A stretch of 64,000 bases of DNA from Kribbella amoyensis (GTDB lineage Bacteria > Actinomycetota > Actinomycetes > Propionibacteriales > Kribbellaceae): positions 2,356,001-2,420,000 of the forward strand of contig NZ_VIVK01000001.1 in NCBI RefSeq assembly GCF_007828865.1, written 5' to 3'. Positions 27,088-35,603 of the stretch are shown here, piece by piece. Every line of letters begins with the position of its first letter. Within the stretch, counting starts at the first letter, position 1. The notes beneath the pieces were generated by a model that worked only from the letters and a program-made list of their open reading frames with translations, ran no database searches and was not told the DNA's origin. A program made the position numbers and the translations under genes.

Positions 27088-28080
27088 TCAGCGGCATCCG
27101 CAACTGCCGCGCAGTACGAGTTCGGTGGTGAGCACGGTGTTCATCAGCGCGCCGGGATTGCCGACGCCGGACAGCAGCAACCGGGCGGTCACCGCACCGA
27201 GCTCGCGGATGGGCTGCCGGATCGTGGTCAGCCCGGGCTGGACCAGCGACGACATCGCGACGTCGTCGAACCCGGTGATCGCGACGTCCTCCGGGACCCG
27301 CAGGCCCCGGCCGAGCGCGCCGATCAGGACGCCCAGCGCGGTCTCGTCGTTCGCGCAGACGATCGCGCCGGGCGGACGGCGGCCGTCGAGCAGTTCGCCG
27401 GCCGCGATCACGCCGTCGGACTGCTGCATCCCGATCCGGACCGGGTTCTTCGGGGCCGGGACCCGGGCCTCACGATGCCCTTGTTTGAAGGCTTCCCAGC
27501 GTTCGGTGACGTCGGGTGAGCCGTCCGGGTTGCCGACGAAGGTGAGCCGGCGGTACCCGTGGTCGAGCAGCAGGTGTCTGGTCAGTTCGGCGACGCGGCT
27601 GTTGTCCGCGCGGACCGCGGGAATGCCTTCGAGCGGTTGCCCGGCGAGCACGACCACGGGGACCTCGGCGGCGAGCCGGCGCAGCGTCTCCTCCTGGATG
27701 GTGCCGCCGTGGACAGCGATCCCGTCCACCCGGGCAGACATCGCGAGCACGTCCTCGTCGGCGGCCGCGCGGCCGTGAGTCCCGACGATGTGCACACTCG
27801 CCCCGGCCTCCAGCGCCTCGAACTCGAAGCCCTGGATCACCTCGGAGAAGTACGGTCCGGCCAGTCCGGGGAACACGATCGCGACCGAGCCGTGCCGTTG
27901 CTCGGCCAGCGCCCGGCCCATCTGGCTGGGCCGGTAACCGTGCTCCTCGATCACCTTGAGCACCCGCTCGCGGGTCTCGGGACTGACCTGGCCGGTGCCG
28001 CGGGAGACCCGGGAGACGGTCGCGATCGACACGTTCGCGATCTCGGCGATCTCGCGCACCGTGAGCCGCTTGTTGCCCAT
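27088..28080 (-). CDS. LacI-family transcriptional regulator
   Basis: A 330-residue repressor with an N-terminal helix-turn-helix (LTVREIAEIANVSIATVSRVSRG, residues 6-28) and hinge region SQMGRALAEQ, followed by a periplasmic-binding-protein-like sugar domain ending in SSLVQPGLTTIRQPI. LacI members repress sugar catabolism and are released by a sugar or its phosphate. It is divergent from the GH35 gene and upstream of the importer, so both are probable targets. A candidate operator lies at 28104-28121. The ligand is likely galactose-containing, by context only. Confidence 0.92.
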   Translation of the reverse strand: MGNKRLTVREIAEIANVSIATVSRVSRGTGQVSPETRERVLKVIEEHGYRPSQMGRALAEQRHGSVAIVFPGLAGPYFSEVIQGFEFEALEAGASVHIVGTHGRAAADEDVLAMSARVDGIAVHGGTIQEETLRRLAAEVPVVVLAGQPLEGIPAVRADNSRVAELTRHLLLDHGYRRLTFVGNPDGSPDVTERWEAFKQGHREARVPAPKNPVRIGMQQSDGVIAAGELLDGRRPPGAIVCANDETALGVLIGALGRGLRVPEDVAITGFDDVAMSSLVQPGLTTIRQPIRELGAVTARLLLSGVGNPGALMNTVLTTELVLRGSCGCR

Positions 28081-28103
28081 CCACGACCTCCCGCCGTAAC
28101 GTT

Positions 28104-28121
28104 GCAGTAACCGGTTTCAGC
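28104..28121. promoter_or_regulatory. Candidate LacI operator
   Basis: GCAGTAACCGGTTTCAGC is a near palindrome centred on CG (seven of nine pairs match), the even-symmetry style of LacI-family operators. It sits 24 nt upstream of lacI and about 86 nt upstream of the GH35 start. Confidence 0.6.
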
Positions 28122-28206
28122 GACCATAGGTGAGGAATCGGACACGCGGCAAGGGCGAGCACGTCGTCGTTTCGTCCGAGGCCCGGGTGCTCCGGGAGAG
28201 GTCACG

Positions 28207-30582
28207 ATGAGCGACGTCCGGCTCAGCAGGCGCAGGTGGATGGTCGACGGCGAACCCGTCCTGGTGCTGTCGGGGGAGGTGCACTACTTCCGGCTCGACC
28301 CGGCGGACTGGTCCCACCGGCTCGACCTGCTGAAGGCGGCCGGCTGCGACACCGTGGCGACGTACATGCCGTGGCTGGTCCACGAACTGCCCGACGGCTC
28401 GATCGACCTGACCACGGGGCACCGGGACCTGGCCGGCTTCCTGGATCTCGCCGCGGCCAAGGGGCTGTCGGTGATCGCCCGGCCGGGTCCGTTCGTGATG
28501 GCCGAGCTGAAGAACGAGGGCATCCCGTTCCGGGTGTACCGCGAGCATCCCGAGGTCCACCCGGTCGGCTGGGACGGCACCCCGGCGCCGACCCGGGACA
28601 TCGACTACCTCGCGCCCGCGTACCTGGACGAGGTGCGCCGCTGGTACGCCGAGGTGATGCCGTTGCTGGCTTCCCGGTCGGCGCCCGCGGGTGGTCCGGT
28701 CGTCGCGGTCCAGCTGGACAACGAGATCGGCATGCTCTCCTGGGTCACGAACACCCCGGACCTGACCGACGCGGCGCTGGCCGACTTCGCGTCCTGGGCC
28801 CGCGATCGATGGGGGACCGAGGGCGCCGCCAAGCGACTCGGGGTCGAGTTCGAGGCGTTCGCGGCCGGGGTACGTTCGCCCGAGGCGGGGTCGTTGGCGC
28901 TCCATCACGAGCTGTCGGTCTTCCAGCGCGACCGGTACCGGCGCTACGTCGAGTTCCTGCGGGCCGAGGCGGAAGCACACGGGGTGCGCGGGGTGCCGTT
29001 CCTGATCAACCTGCACGGGACCGGTGAGGGACGCGGGCTGACGTACCCGATCGGGATCAGCCAGCTCTTCGAGAGTTACGCGGACGTGCCGCAGCTGACC
29101 TCGGGATCGGATCACTACCTGGGTGACCTGACGGTCGAGAACGTGGCCGATCTCTATGTGGGCAACGCGTTCATGGCCGCCGTGCACGGTCCGGACCAGC
29201 CGCTGACGTCGCTGGAGTTCGAGGCCGGTATGGGCGACTACGGGGAGGACCTGAGCCGCCAGGTCCCACCGTCCGCGCTGGACCTGAAGACCCGGCTCTG
29301 CGTGGCCCAGGGCAACAGGGTGCTCAACTACTACTTGTTTGCCGGGGGCTACAACCCGGTGCTGGACGAGCCGGTCGGCGACGGGAACGACCGGATCGCG
29401 TTCACAGGTGAGCGGCACGGGTTCGCGGCCCCGGTCGGCCCCGAGGGTCAGCTGAACCCGTCGTACCCGGTGCTGGCCGACGTGCTGTCTGCCGTACGCG
29501 CCGTCGGCGGGTTGCTGGCGGACATGGACGAGGAGTACGACGACCTCGCCCTCGGGTTCGTCCCGGATCACTACCTGACCGAGTACTGCCACCCGGGCGA
29601 CGACGTACGCCGTGCGGTGGTGCGCGACCTGGAACGGTTCCGCGGGATGGGATCGCGGGAGGTGGTGGCGCGCGCGTTGCTGCTCGGCGGGTACTCGTTC
29701 CCGGCGGTCAACCTGCAGGCGCCGTTGACCGAGGAGCGGGCGCTGGTGCTCGCGAGTCCGTCGACGTTGGCCGCCTCGGTGCAGCAGCGGCTGGCCGACT
29801 TCGTCCTCGCCGGTGGCCGGTTGCTGCTGGCCGGGATGCTGCCGACGCGCGACGTCGACGGCTCCCCGTGCACGATTCTCGGCGACGCCCTCGGGATCAC
29901 GGCCGGCTCGGTGATCGAGGGGTCGCCGCACTTCTTCCCCTCGGTCCTGGCCGGCTCCTGGGCCTCCCCGTTGGCGGAGGTGCGCGTCGGCGTACTGCAG
30001 CACCTCTCGTCACCGGATGCGGAGGTGTTGGTGCGGGACGTGGCGAGCGGGGACCCGGTGGCCGTCGAAGTACGGGCCGGATCGGGTCGCGCCGTGGTCC
30101 TCGCGTGCGACTACCCGGCCCATCTCCCGTTCTGGAAGACGCTGCTGGCCCGTCTCGACGTACGTCCGCGGCATACCCACGACGCCCCGTCACCCGGCAT
30201 CGTCGTCACCTCGACCGCCGACGCCGCGGGCCGGCGCCTCCTGCACGTCCTGAACGTGGGACCCGTCGACCAGACCTTCACTCTCTCCCGCGACGGCCGC
30301 CCCCTCTTCGGCGGCCACCGTCTCGCCCTCCCCGCCCGGACCGGCCGGATCCTCCCCCTGAACGTCCGCCTCGGCGACCTCACCCTCCTGTGGTCGACCA
30401 CCGAACTGGCCGCCCTCAGCGACACCACGGTGACCCTCCGCCCCACCCCAACCGAAGCCGTCGTCGCTGTCGCCAGCCGCCACCCAGCCGCCGCGCCTGG
30501 GGCCACCGTGACCCCAGGCGACCCACCAACCCTCACCTGGCCGGCCGGTGTCACCCCGGTCATCCCGCTCCCGCGAACATGA
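28207..30582 (+). CDS. Glycoside hydrolase family 35 beta-galactosidase
   Basis: A 791-residue enzyme that hydrolyses terminal beta-galactosides. The N-terminal TIM barrel starts with WMVDGEPVLVLSGEVHYFR and continues with DTVATYMPWLVHE. The acid/base Glu173 lies in QLDNEIG (a variant of the usual QIENEYG) and the nucleophile is probably Glu337 in SLEFEAG. No signal peptide is visible, so it acts inside the cell on imported oligosaccharides. GGGAGAGG precedes the ATG. The C-terminal beta domains are diverged, so exact linkage specificity is unknown. It is divergent from the LacI/importer operon and probably co-regulated. Confidence 0.88.
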   Translation: MSDVRLSRRRWMVDGEPVLVLSGEVHYFRLDPADWSHRLDLLKAAGCDTVATYMPWLVHELPDGSIDLTTGHRDLAGFLDLAAAKGLSVIARPGPFVMAELKNEGIPFRVYREHPEVHPVGWDGTPAPTRDIDYLAPAYLDEVRRWYAEVMPLLASRSAPAGGPVVAVQLDNEIGMLSWVTNTPDLTDAALADFASWARDRWGTEGAAKRLGVEFEAFAAGVRSPEAGSLALHHELSVFQRDRYRRYVEFLRAEAEAHGVRGVPFLINLHGTGEGRGLTYPIGISQLFESYADVPQLTSGSDHYLGDLTVENVADLYVGNAFMAAVHGPDQPLTSLEFEAGMGDYGEDLSRQVPPSALDLKTRLCVAQGNRVLNYYLFAGGYNPVLDEPVGDGNDRIAFTGERHGFAAPVGPEGQLNPSYPVLADVLSAVRAVGGLLADMDEEYDDLALGFVPDHYLTEYCHPGDDVRRAVVRDLERFRGMGSREVVARALLLGGYSFPAVNLQAPLTEERALVLASPSTLAASVQQRLADFVLAGGRLLLAGMLPTRDVDGSPCTILGDALGITAGSVIEGSPHFFPSVLAGSWASPLAEVRVGVLQHLSSPDAEVLVRDVASGDPVAVEVRAGSGRAVVLACDYPAHLPFWKTLLARLDVRPRHTHDAPSPGIVVTSTADAAGRRLLHVLNVGPVDQTFTLSRDGRPLFGGHRLALPARTGRILPLNVRLGDLTLLWSTTELAALSDTTVTLRPTPTEAVVAVASRHPAAAPGATVTPGDPPTLTWPAGVTPVIPLPRT

Positions 30583-30918
30583 AGAATTTTCCCGAACTGA
30601 GCCGGACCGTCCGGGCGAGCGGCCATTTCCCGCGCCAATTTCGTCCCGGGGTGGTCCGGCGCCGCAACATATTTCTGCCGAGACCGCAACTCGACGGCAG
30701 AAACTCGCCACGGAGCCACACGTCGGCGGAATACTGGCCCAGTCCAATTCGACGCATCGCTGAGGGGCGCCGGGCCTCCTCCGCCTGTGTGGACAGCGAT
30801 CCGGTCCTCCCGGGTCGGCCGGCCGGCGACATTTCCTGGGCGTGCAAAATAGCTTCGCGCGGAAATTTCCTGCGATTCCGGGAAATGTCCGCAGCGGTGA
30901 ATTGTCAGGCGTGGCGGA
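30583..30918. other. Intergenic region with repeated GGAAATGTC elements
   Basis: No convincing gene is found here; the frames are short. A 13-base palindrome CCGGACCGTCCGG (30602-30614) follows the GH35 stop. Between 30828 and 30890 there are three related elements: GACATTTCCTGG (30828-30839), the perfect palindrome GGAAATTTCC (30861-30870) and CCGGGAAATGTC (30878-30889). The first and third are inverted with one mismatch over 12 nt and may form a hairpin ending the minus-strand regulator transcript. Confidence 0.5.
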
Positions 30919-31902
30919 TTAGACCCAGCCGCGTTTGGCGGCGGCGACGCCCAATTCGAAGCGGCTGGTCGCGTCGAGGCGGTCGGAGAGATTCGCGGTG
31001 ATCCGCCGGGCGGTGCGCAGGGAGATGCCGAGCAGACGGGCGACCTGCTCGTCCTTGGCGCCGCCGGCCAGCAGCCGGAGCACCTCGGCCTCGTGCGGGG
31101 TGAGCGGGGAGCCGTCCTCGCGGTCCTCGGGCGCGAACAGCTCGGTCGCGCGGGCCCAGTACGAGTCGAACAAGGCGAGCGCGAGCGCGACCACGGCCGG
31201 GCTGCGGTGGATCACCGCGCCGGCGCTCTCCTGCTCGGGGTTGAGCGGCATGATCGCGATCTCCTGGTCGATCAGCAGCAGCCGCATCGGCAGCGTCGGC
31301 GTCGCCCGGACCTCGTTGCCGTGCTTGTGCATGAAGGCGGCGAACTCCAGGCCCTGCTTGGTCACCGTCATGCTCTGCAGATAGATCGTCCGCATCTTGA
31401 TCCCACGCTCGAGCAGCGGCAGGTCCGGCGACTCCTCGGCCGGGGACAGGATGTCGTCCACGTGCCCGGGGATCAGGCCCCAGAAGCTCTCCCGGGCCTT
31501 CGCGCCGAGCTCCTCGACCCGGCGGGACGCGTTCGCCCGGCCCTTCAGGACCTCGACGTCACCGCTCGTCCGCGCGGTCAGCAGCTCGTTGTACTGCTCG
31601 GCCATGATCTCCGCGGACGACTCGGCCTCGGCCAGCTCGCCCAGCATCCGGGTCAGCTCGCTGCGCCGCCGCTCGACCAGGCCGGTCAGCCCGACCCGGG
31701 GGTGGACGGCGTGCTCGACGCTCGGATTGGTCCAGGTCGGGACCAGCAGGTCGAGCTTGCGCAGGTCGGCCAGCAGTTCGTGGACCTCGTCCAGCGGCCG
31801 GTTCACCAACGCGGCCAACTGCTCGGGCGTGGCGTCCGGCGCACGGAGCAGGGCGTGATAAACCGCATAAGTCGCTTCATCCAGACCCAGCGGTTCCAGC
31901 AC
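30919..31902 (-). CDS. Regulator with TrmB-like N-terminus and LuxR-type HTH
   Basis: A 327-residue regulator from GTG 31902, preceded by GGAAGG. The first 75 residues form a TrmB-like winged helix (LDEATYAVYHALLRAPDATPEQLAAL, then LRKLDLLVPTW). The middle resembles the phospholipase-D-like ligand-binding region of TrmB proteins (RTIYLQSM, RLLLIDQEIAIMPL). The C-terminus is a LuxR HTH (LTPHEAEVLRLLAGGAKDEQVARLLGISLRTARRITANL). It stops with TAA at 30919. It is divergent from a 43-codon secreted-peptide gene, suggesting the peptide is a ligand or a target. Longer frames upstream are antisense shadows of purF. Confidence 0.85.
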   Translation of the reverse strand: MLEPLGLDEATYAVYHALLRAPDATPEQLAALVNRPLDEVHELLADLRKLDLLVPTWTNPSVEHAVHPRVGLTGLVERRRSELTRMLGELAEAESSAEIMAEQYNELLTARTSGDVEVLKGRANASRRVEELGAKARESFWGLIPGHVDDILSPAEESPDLPLLERGIKMRTIYLQSMTVTKQGLEFAAFMHKHGNEVRATPTLPMRLLLIDQEIAIMPLNPEQESAGAVIHRSPAVVALALALFDSYWARATELFAPEDREDGSPLTPHEAEVLRLLAGGAKDEQVARLLGISLRTARRITANLSDRLDATSRFELGVAAAKRGWV

Positions 31903-31915
31903 TATCTCGACCCTT

Positions 31916-31929
31916 CCAACGCCCGTTGG
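31916..31929. promoter_or_regulatory. Inverted repeat upstream of the regulator start
   Basis: CCAACG and CGTTGG flank a 2-nt spacer just 14 nt upstream of the regulator GTG. A second short inverted repeat, CGTTC-AGGA-GAACG (31964-31977), lies nearer the peptide gene. Either may be an autoregulatory operator. Confidence 0.4.
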
Positions 31930-32004
31930 GAACCGACCATATACAGGCTGCGTCGATTTAGCGCGTTCAGGAGAACGTTTCGGATTATCTCGAAAGGACG
32001 GACA

Positions 32005-32136
32005 GTGATCAAGAGACTTCTGATCGTTGGTGCCGGCCTCGGTGCCATCCTGGCGGCGCTGGTTTCCGACCCTGCCGCTGCCCGCACCGAGCCGGCGGCC
32101 GACGACCCGCAAACGGTCTGCGGAGTTTGCTGGTGA
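32005..32136 (+). CDS. Short secreted peptide with C-terminal CGVCW
   Basis: A 43-codon frame from GTG 32005 with AAAGGA about 7 nt upstream. It begins MIKRLLIVGAGLGAILAALV, a compact signal peptide, and the predicted mature tail is Arg-Thr-Glu-Pro followed by AADDPQTVCGVCW. Two Cys spaced CxxC end the peptide with a Trp. It is divergent from the TrmB/LuxR-type regulator and ends 24 nt before purF. The order suggests a precursor peptide or signal paired with the regulator, but no homologue is recalled and expression is unproven. Confidence 0.6.
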   Translation: MIKRLLIVGAGLGAILAALVSDPAAARTEPAADDPQTVCGVCW

Positions 32137-32160
32137 CAGGGCTCCCGTAGACTGTGCCGC

Positions 32161-33723
32161 GTGGCTCGTGGCGATGGTCGGCTCACTCACGATCTCGACC
32201 CGCAGGATCTCGGCCCGCAGGACGCTTGTGGCGTCTTCGGGGTCTGGGCTCCCGGGGAAGAGGTCGCCAAACTCACCTATTTCGGGCTCTACGCTCTGCA
32301 ACATCGAGGGCAGGAGTCGGCCGGGATCGCGGTCGGCAACGGGAGCCAGATCCTGGTCTACAAGGACATGGGGCTGGTCAGCCAGGCCTTCGACGAGGCG
32401 ACCCTGGCGTCCCTGCGCGGCCATATCGCCGTCGGGCACTGCCGGTACTCGACCACCGGGTCCAGTGTCTGGGCGAACGCGCAGCCCACGTTCCGGTCCA
32501 CCGCGACCGGCTCGATCGCGCTCGCGCACAACGGGAACCTGACCAACACCGGGGACCTGGCCGCGACGCTCGAGGGCAGCGACGAGCTCGATCTCGGGCT
32601 GGATCTCGAGGTCGAGCACGCCAAGGCGAACGCCAAGCACGGCGCCTCCTCCGACACCGACATCCTCACCTCGATGCTGGCCGGCTACCCGGACCTCACC
32701 ATCGAGCAGGCGGCGGCCAAGATCCTGCCGAAGGTCAAGGGCGCGTACAGCCTGATCTTCATGGACGAGTCCACCCTGTACGCCGCCCGGGACCCGCAGG
32801 GCATCCGGCCGCTCGTGCTCGGCCGGCTCGAGCGCGGCTGGGTGGTGGCCAGCGAGACCGCGGCCCTCGACATCGTCGGCGCCTCCTTCATCCGGGAGGT
32901 CGAGCCCGGCGAGATCGTCGCGATCGACGAGGAGGGGCTGCGCTCGACCCGGTTCGCCGAGCAGGACCCGAAGGGCTGCCTGTTCGAGTTCGTCTACCTG
33001 GCCCGCCCGGACACCCAGATCTCCGGCCAGCGGATCCACTCCACCCGCGTCGAGGTCGGCCGCCAGCTGGCCCGTGAGCACCCGGTCGAGGCCGACCTGG
33101 TGATCGCGACCCCGGAGTCCGGCACCCCCGGCGCGATCGGGTACGCCGAGGAGTCCGGTATCCCGTACGGATCCGGCCTGGTCAAGAACGCCTATGTCGG
33201 GCGCACCTTCATCCAGCCGAGCCAGACGATCCGCCAGCTCGGTATCCGGCTCAAGCTGAACCCGCTCCGCGAGGTGATCGAGGGCAAGCGGCTCGTCGTG
33301 GTCGACGACTCGATCGTCCGCGGCAACACCCAGCGGGCCGTGATCCGGATGCTGCGCGAGTCCGGTGCCGCCGAGATCCACGTCCGGATCTCGTCCCCGC
33401 CGGTGAAGTGGCCCTGCTTCTACGGCATCGACTTCGCCAGCCGGGCCGAGCTGATCGCGAACGGGCTGAACACCGAGGAGATCTGCCGCTCGATCGGCGC
33501 CGACTCGCTCGGGTACATCAGCCTGGACGGGCTGATCGAGGCCACCACGGTGCCGAAGGAGCGGCTCTGCCGGGCCTGCTTCGACGGTGTCTACCCGGTC
33601 GCGCTGCCGGATCCGGAGCGCCTCGGCAAGCACCTGCTCGAGCTGCCGGTCAGCACCGACGTGGACGGCCTCGCCTCCGTGACCGGCGGCGCCGGCGCCG
33701 CGGACGCGCTGTCCCGTCCGTAA
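32161..33723 (+). CDS. purF: Amidophosphoribosyltransferase
   Basis: A 520-residue cytosolic enzyme catalysing the first committed step of purine synthesis (PRPP + glutamine to phosphoribosylamine). The N-terminal glutaminase domain is made as a propeptide ending before Cys23 (DACGVFGVW), the nucleophile exposed after cleavage. Other blocks are LQHRGQESAG and HCRYSTTGS, and the PRPP loop is VVDDSIVRGNT. The DPQGIRPL segment and two late Cys in KWPCFYG and RLCRACFDG fit the iron-sulfur class. GTG 32161 is the start. purM follows 58 nt downstream. Confidence 0.96.
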   Translation: MARGDGRLTHDLDPQDLGPQDACGVFGVWAPGEEVAKLTYFGLYALQHRGQESAGIAVGNGSQILVYKDMGLVSQAFDEATLASLRGHIAVGHCRYSTTGSSVWANAQPTFRSTATGSIALAHNGNLTNTGDLAATLEGSDELDLGLDLEVEHAKANAKHGASSDTDILTSMLAGYPDLTIEQAAAKILPKVKGAYSLIFMDESTLYAARDPQGIRPLVLGRLERGWVVASETAALDIVGASFIREVEPGEIVAIDEEGLRSTRFAEQDPKGCLFEFVYLARPDTQISGQRIHSTRVEVGRQLAREHPVEADLVIATPESGTPGAIGYAEESGIPYGSGLVKNAYVGRTFIQPSQTIRQLGIRLKLNPLREVIEGKRLVVVDDSIVRGNTQRAVIRMLRESGAAEIHVRISSPPVKWPCFYGIDFASRAELIANGLNTEEICRSIGADSLGYISLDGLIEATTVPKERLCRACFDGVYPVALPDPERLGKHLLELPVSTDVDGLASVTGGAGAADALSRP

Positions 33724-33781
33724 CCAGGCCCACCCGGGGTACGGCGTACTCCGGGCCGGGTCGCCGATGAAGGAGAAGAAC

Positions 33782-34867
33782 GTGAGCCAGGGCGCCAGCT
33801 ATGCCGCCGCGGGGGTCGACATCGAGGCCGGTGACCGGGCCGTCGAGCTGATGAAGGAATGGGTGGCGAAGGCGACCCGCCCCGAGGTGGTCGGCGGACT
33901 CGGCGGGTTCGCCGGTCTGTTCGACGCCACCGCGCTCACGGCGTACCGGCGGCCGCTGCTGGCCACGTCCACCGACGGGGTGGGGACCAAGGTCGCCATC
34001 GCGCAGAAGCTGGACCGGCACGACACGATCGGGTTCGACCTGGTCGGCATGGTCGTGGACGACCTGGTGGTCTGCGGGGCCGAGCCGCTCTTCATGACCG
34101 ACTACATCTGTACCGGCAAGGTGGTCCCGGAGACGATCGCGCAGATCGTCAAGGGCATCGCCGAGGCGTGCGTCGAGGCCGGGACCGCCCTGGTCGGCGG
34201 CGAGACGGCCGAGCACCCGGGCCTGCTGGCGCCGGACGAGTACGACGTGGCCGGCGCGTCCACCGGGGTCGTCGAGGCGGACGAGCTGCTCGGCGCCGAG
34301 CGGGTCCGCGCCGGTGACGTGGTCCTGGCGATGGCGTCGTCGGGCCTGCACTCCAACGGGTACTCCCTGGTCCGGCACGTGTTCTTCGACCGGGCCGGCT
34401 GGGCCCTCGACCGCGACGTGCCCGAGCTCGGCGGCACCCTCGGTGAGACCCTGCTGACCCCGACCCGCGTCTACGCCAAGCACTGCCTCGAGCTGATCCA
34501 GCAGCTGAACGGCGACGCCGAGACCACCGACAAGCCGCTCCACGCGATGTCCCACATCACCGGCGGTGGCTTCGCGGCGAACCTGGCCCGGGTGATCCCG
34601 GAGGACCTGGCCGTCCGTATCGACCGCTCGACCTGGACCCCGGCGCCGGTGTTCCAGCTGGTCGGTCAGCTCGGCGACGTTCCGCAACTGGAGCTGGAGA
34701 AGACCCTGAACATGGGTGTCGGCATGGTCGCCGTCCTCGACCGAGCCGCCGCCGACCGGGCCGTCGCAGTCCTGGCCGAACGCGACATCCCCGCCTGGGT
34801 CTGCGGCGAAGTCAGCACCGCCACCGAGACGAACGGCGTCGAACTCCACAACACCTACGCGAGCTGA
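33782..34867 (+). CDS. purM: Phosphoribosylformylglycinamidine cyclo-ligase (AIR synthetase)
   Basis: A 361-residue ATP-dependent enzyme forming aminoimidazole ribotide. Start GTG 33782 is preferred over ATG 33767 because AAGGAG lies 6 nt before the GTG and would be inside the longer frame. Family blocks are SYAAAGVDIEAGD, LLATSTDGVGTK, GFDLVGMVVDDLV, GGETAEHPG, SSGLHSNGYSLVR and HITGGGFAANLAR. It is downstream of purF in the common actinobacterial purF-purM order, and the terminator hairpin at 34874 follows. Confidence 0.96.
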   Translation: MSQGASYAAAGVDIEAGDRAVELMKEWVAKATRPEVVGGLGGFAGLFDATALTAYRRPLLATSTDGVGTKVAIAQKLDRHDTIGFDLVGMVVDDLVVCGAEPLFMTDYICTGKVVPETIAQIVKGIAEACVEAGTALVGGETAEHPGLLAPDEYDVAGASTGVVEADELLGAERVRAGDVVLAMASSGLHSNGYSLVRHVFFDRAGWALDRDVPELGGTLGETLLTPTRVYAKHCLELIQQLNGDAETTDKPLHAMSHITGGGFAANLARVIPEDLAVRIDRSTWTPAPVFQLVGQLGDVPQLELEKTLNMGVGMVAVLDRAAADRAVAVLAERDIPAWVCGEVSTATETNGVELHNTYAS

Positions 34868-34873
34868 ACCCGC

Positions 34874-34903
34874 TCGGCGCCGGTCGAACCTCGCCGGCGC
34901 CGA
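34874..34903 (+). terminator. purM terminator
   Basis: A perfect 10-bp inverted repeat (TCGGCGCCGG at 34874-34883, complement at 34894-34903) with a 10-nt loop begins 6 nt after the purM stop. Confidence 0.75.
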
Positions 34904-35131
34904 CAATGCGTCCAGCCGGCTACAAGAGGCAACCGCAAGGGTCCCCGCTCATACCCCGCAGGCGACAGCTGCTTTCGGGGTGCTCGAGCAGCGCCCGCGG
35001 GTCGGCGGCCTGTGGGTACGACAACAGCGCGCTCCGGCAGTGGGCTGCTCCCGGGCCAGGTGAAGGACGTTGGCCGGACGGGGATCCGGTCTTCAGGCGC
35101 CTTCGGTGAGGTGGTCCGTCGGTGACATGGC
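34904..35131. other. Intergenic stretch without a recognisable gene
   Basis: Between the purM terminator and the next hairpin I find no frame with a ribosome site and no conserved domain. Only short shadow frames and scattered G/C-rich inverted repeats are present, and no known RNA family is recognised. Confidence 0.4.
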
Positions 35132-35168
35132 TGACCGCCCGATCGCTCTCAGGTGATCGGGCCGGTCA
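35132..35168 (-). terminator. Terminator downstream of DUF3073 gene
   Basis: A 13-bp stem (TGACCG plus CCCGATC against GATCGGG plus CGGTCA, with one bulged C at 35162) with a 10-nt loop lies 15 nt beyond the minus-strand stop at 35183. Confidence 0.7.
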
Positions 35169-35182
35169 TTCCAGCTGTCGCT

Positions 35183-35374
35183 TTACCGACGGGGGTGGTA
35201 GTCGTCGTCGGCGTCGTCGACGTCAGCGTCGTAGTCGCCGTTCGCAGGACTCGTACCACCCTGGTCTCCGCCGGACAGCTCACGCTTGAGCTGGTCCAAG
35301 TCGGTGTCCCAGGTGCGGTACTTCAGGTCGCGAGCGACCTTCGTCTGCTTGGCCTTTGCACGGCCGCGCCCCAT
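35183..35374 (-). CDS. DUF3073 small conserved protein
   Basis: A 63-residue protein starting MGRGRAKAKQTKVARDLKY at 35374, the characteristic basic front of DUF3073, with an acidic Asp-rich tail (DYDADVDDADDDYHPRR). The frame extends 7 codons upstream, but conservation begins at this Met. The gene is widely found next to purF/purM in actinomycetes and is of unknown function. The basic head and acidic tail suggest nucleic-acid or ribosome contact, which is inference. Confidence 0.9.
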   Translation of the reverse strand: MGRGRAKAKQTKVARDLKYRTWDTDLDQLKRELSGGDQGGTSPANGDYDADVDDADDDYHPRR

Positions 35375-35603
35375 AGCGTCGACCCCCTCGCACAAGTCAA
35401 CCGGGTGCGCAGCATGGCGCCCACGGATCAGTCGTCAGTAATCGTGGTTCTAGATTACCCGGAGCTGGGGACAGACACACGCACCGGGTCCCTGCCTGGA
35501 CCGCTCCGGGGCTCCGGCGACCGCCGGACGGACCCGGCCGGTCCCCTCGAACCGGCCGGGTCCACCCCGTCATTCGCGCCTGGAAGCGGTCGCTACCAGC
35601 GGT

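Noticed and set aside
28117..30003. 628-residue frame opposite the GH35 gene
   Set aside because: Antisense shadow; the GH35 catalytic motifs are on the plus strand.
31903..33633. Upstream extension of the TrmB/LuxR-type regulator
   Set aside because: The extension is antisense to purF; the GTG at 31902 with GGAAGG upstream is a better start.
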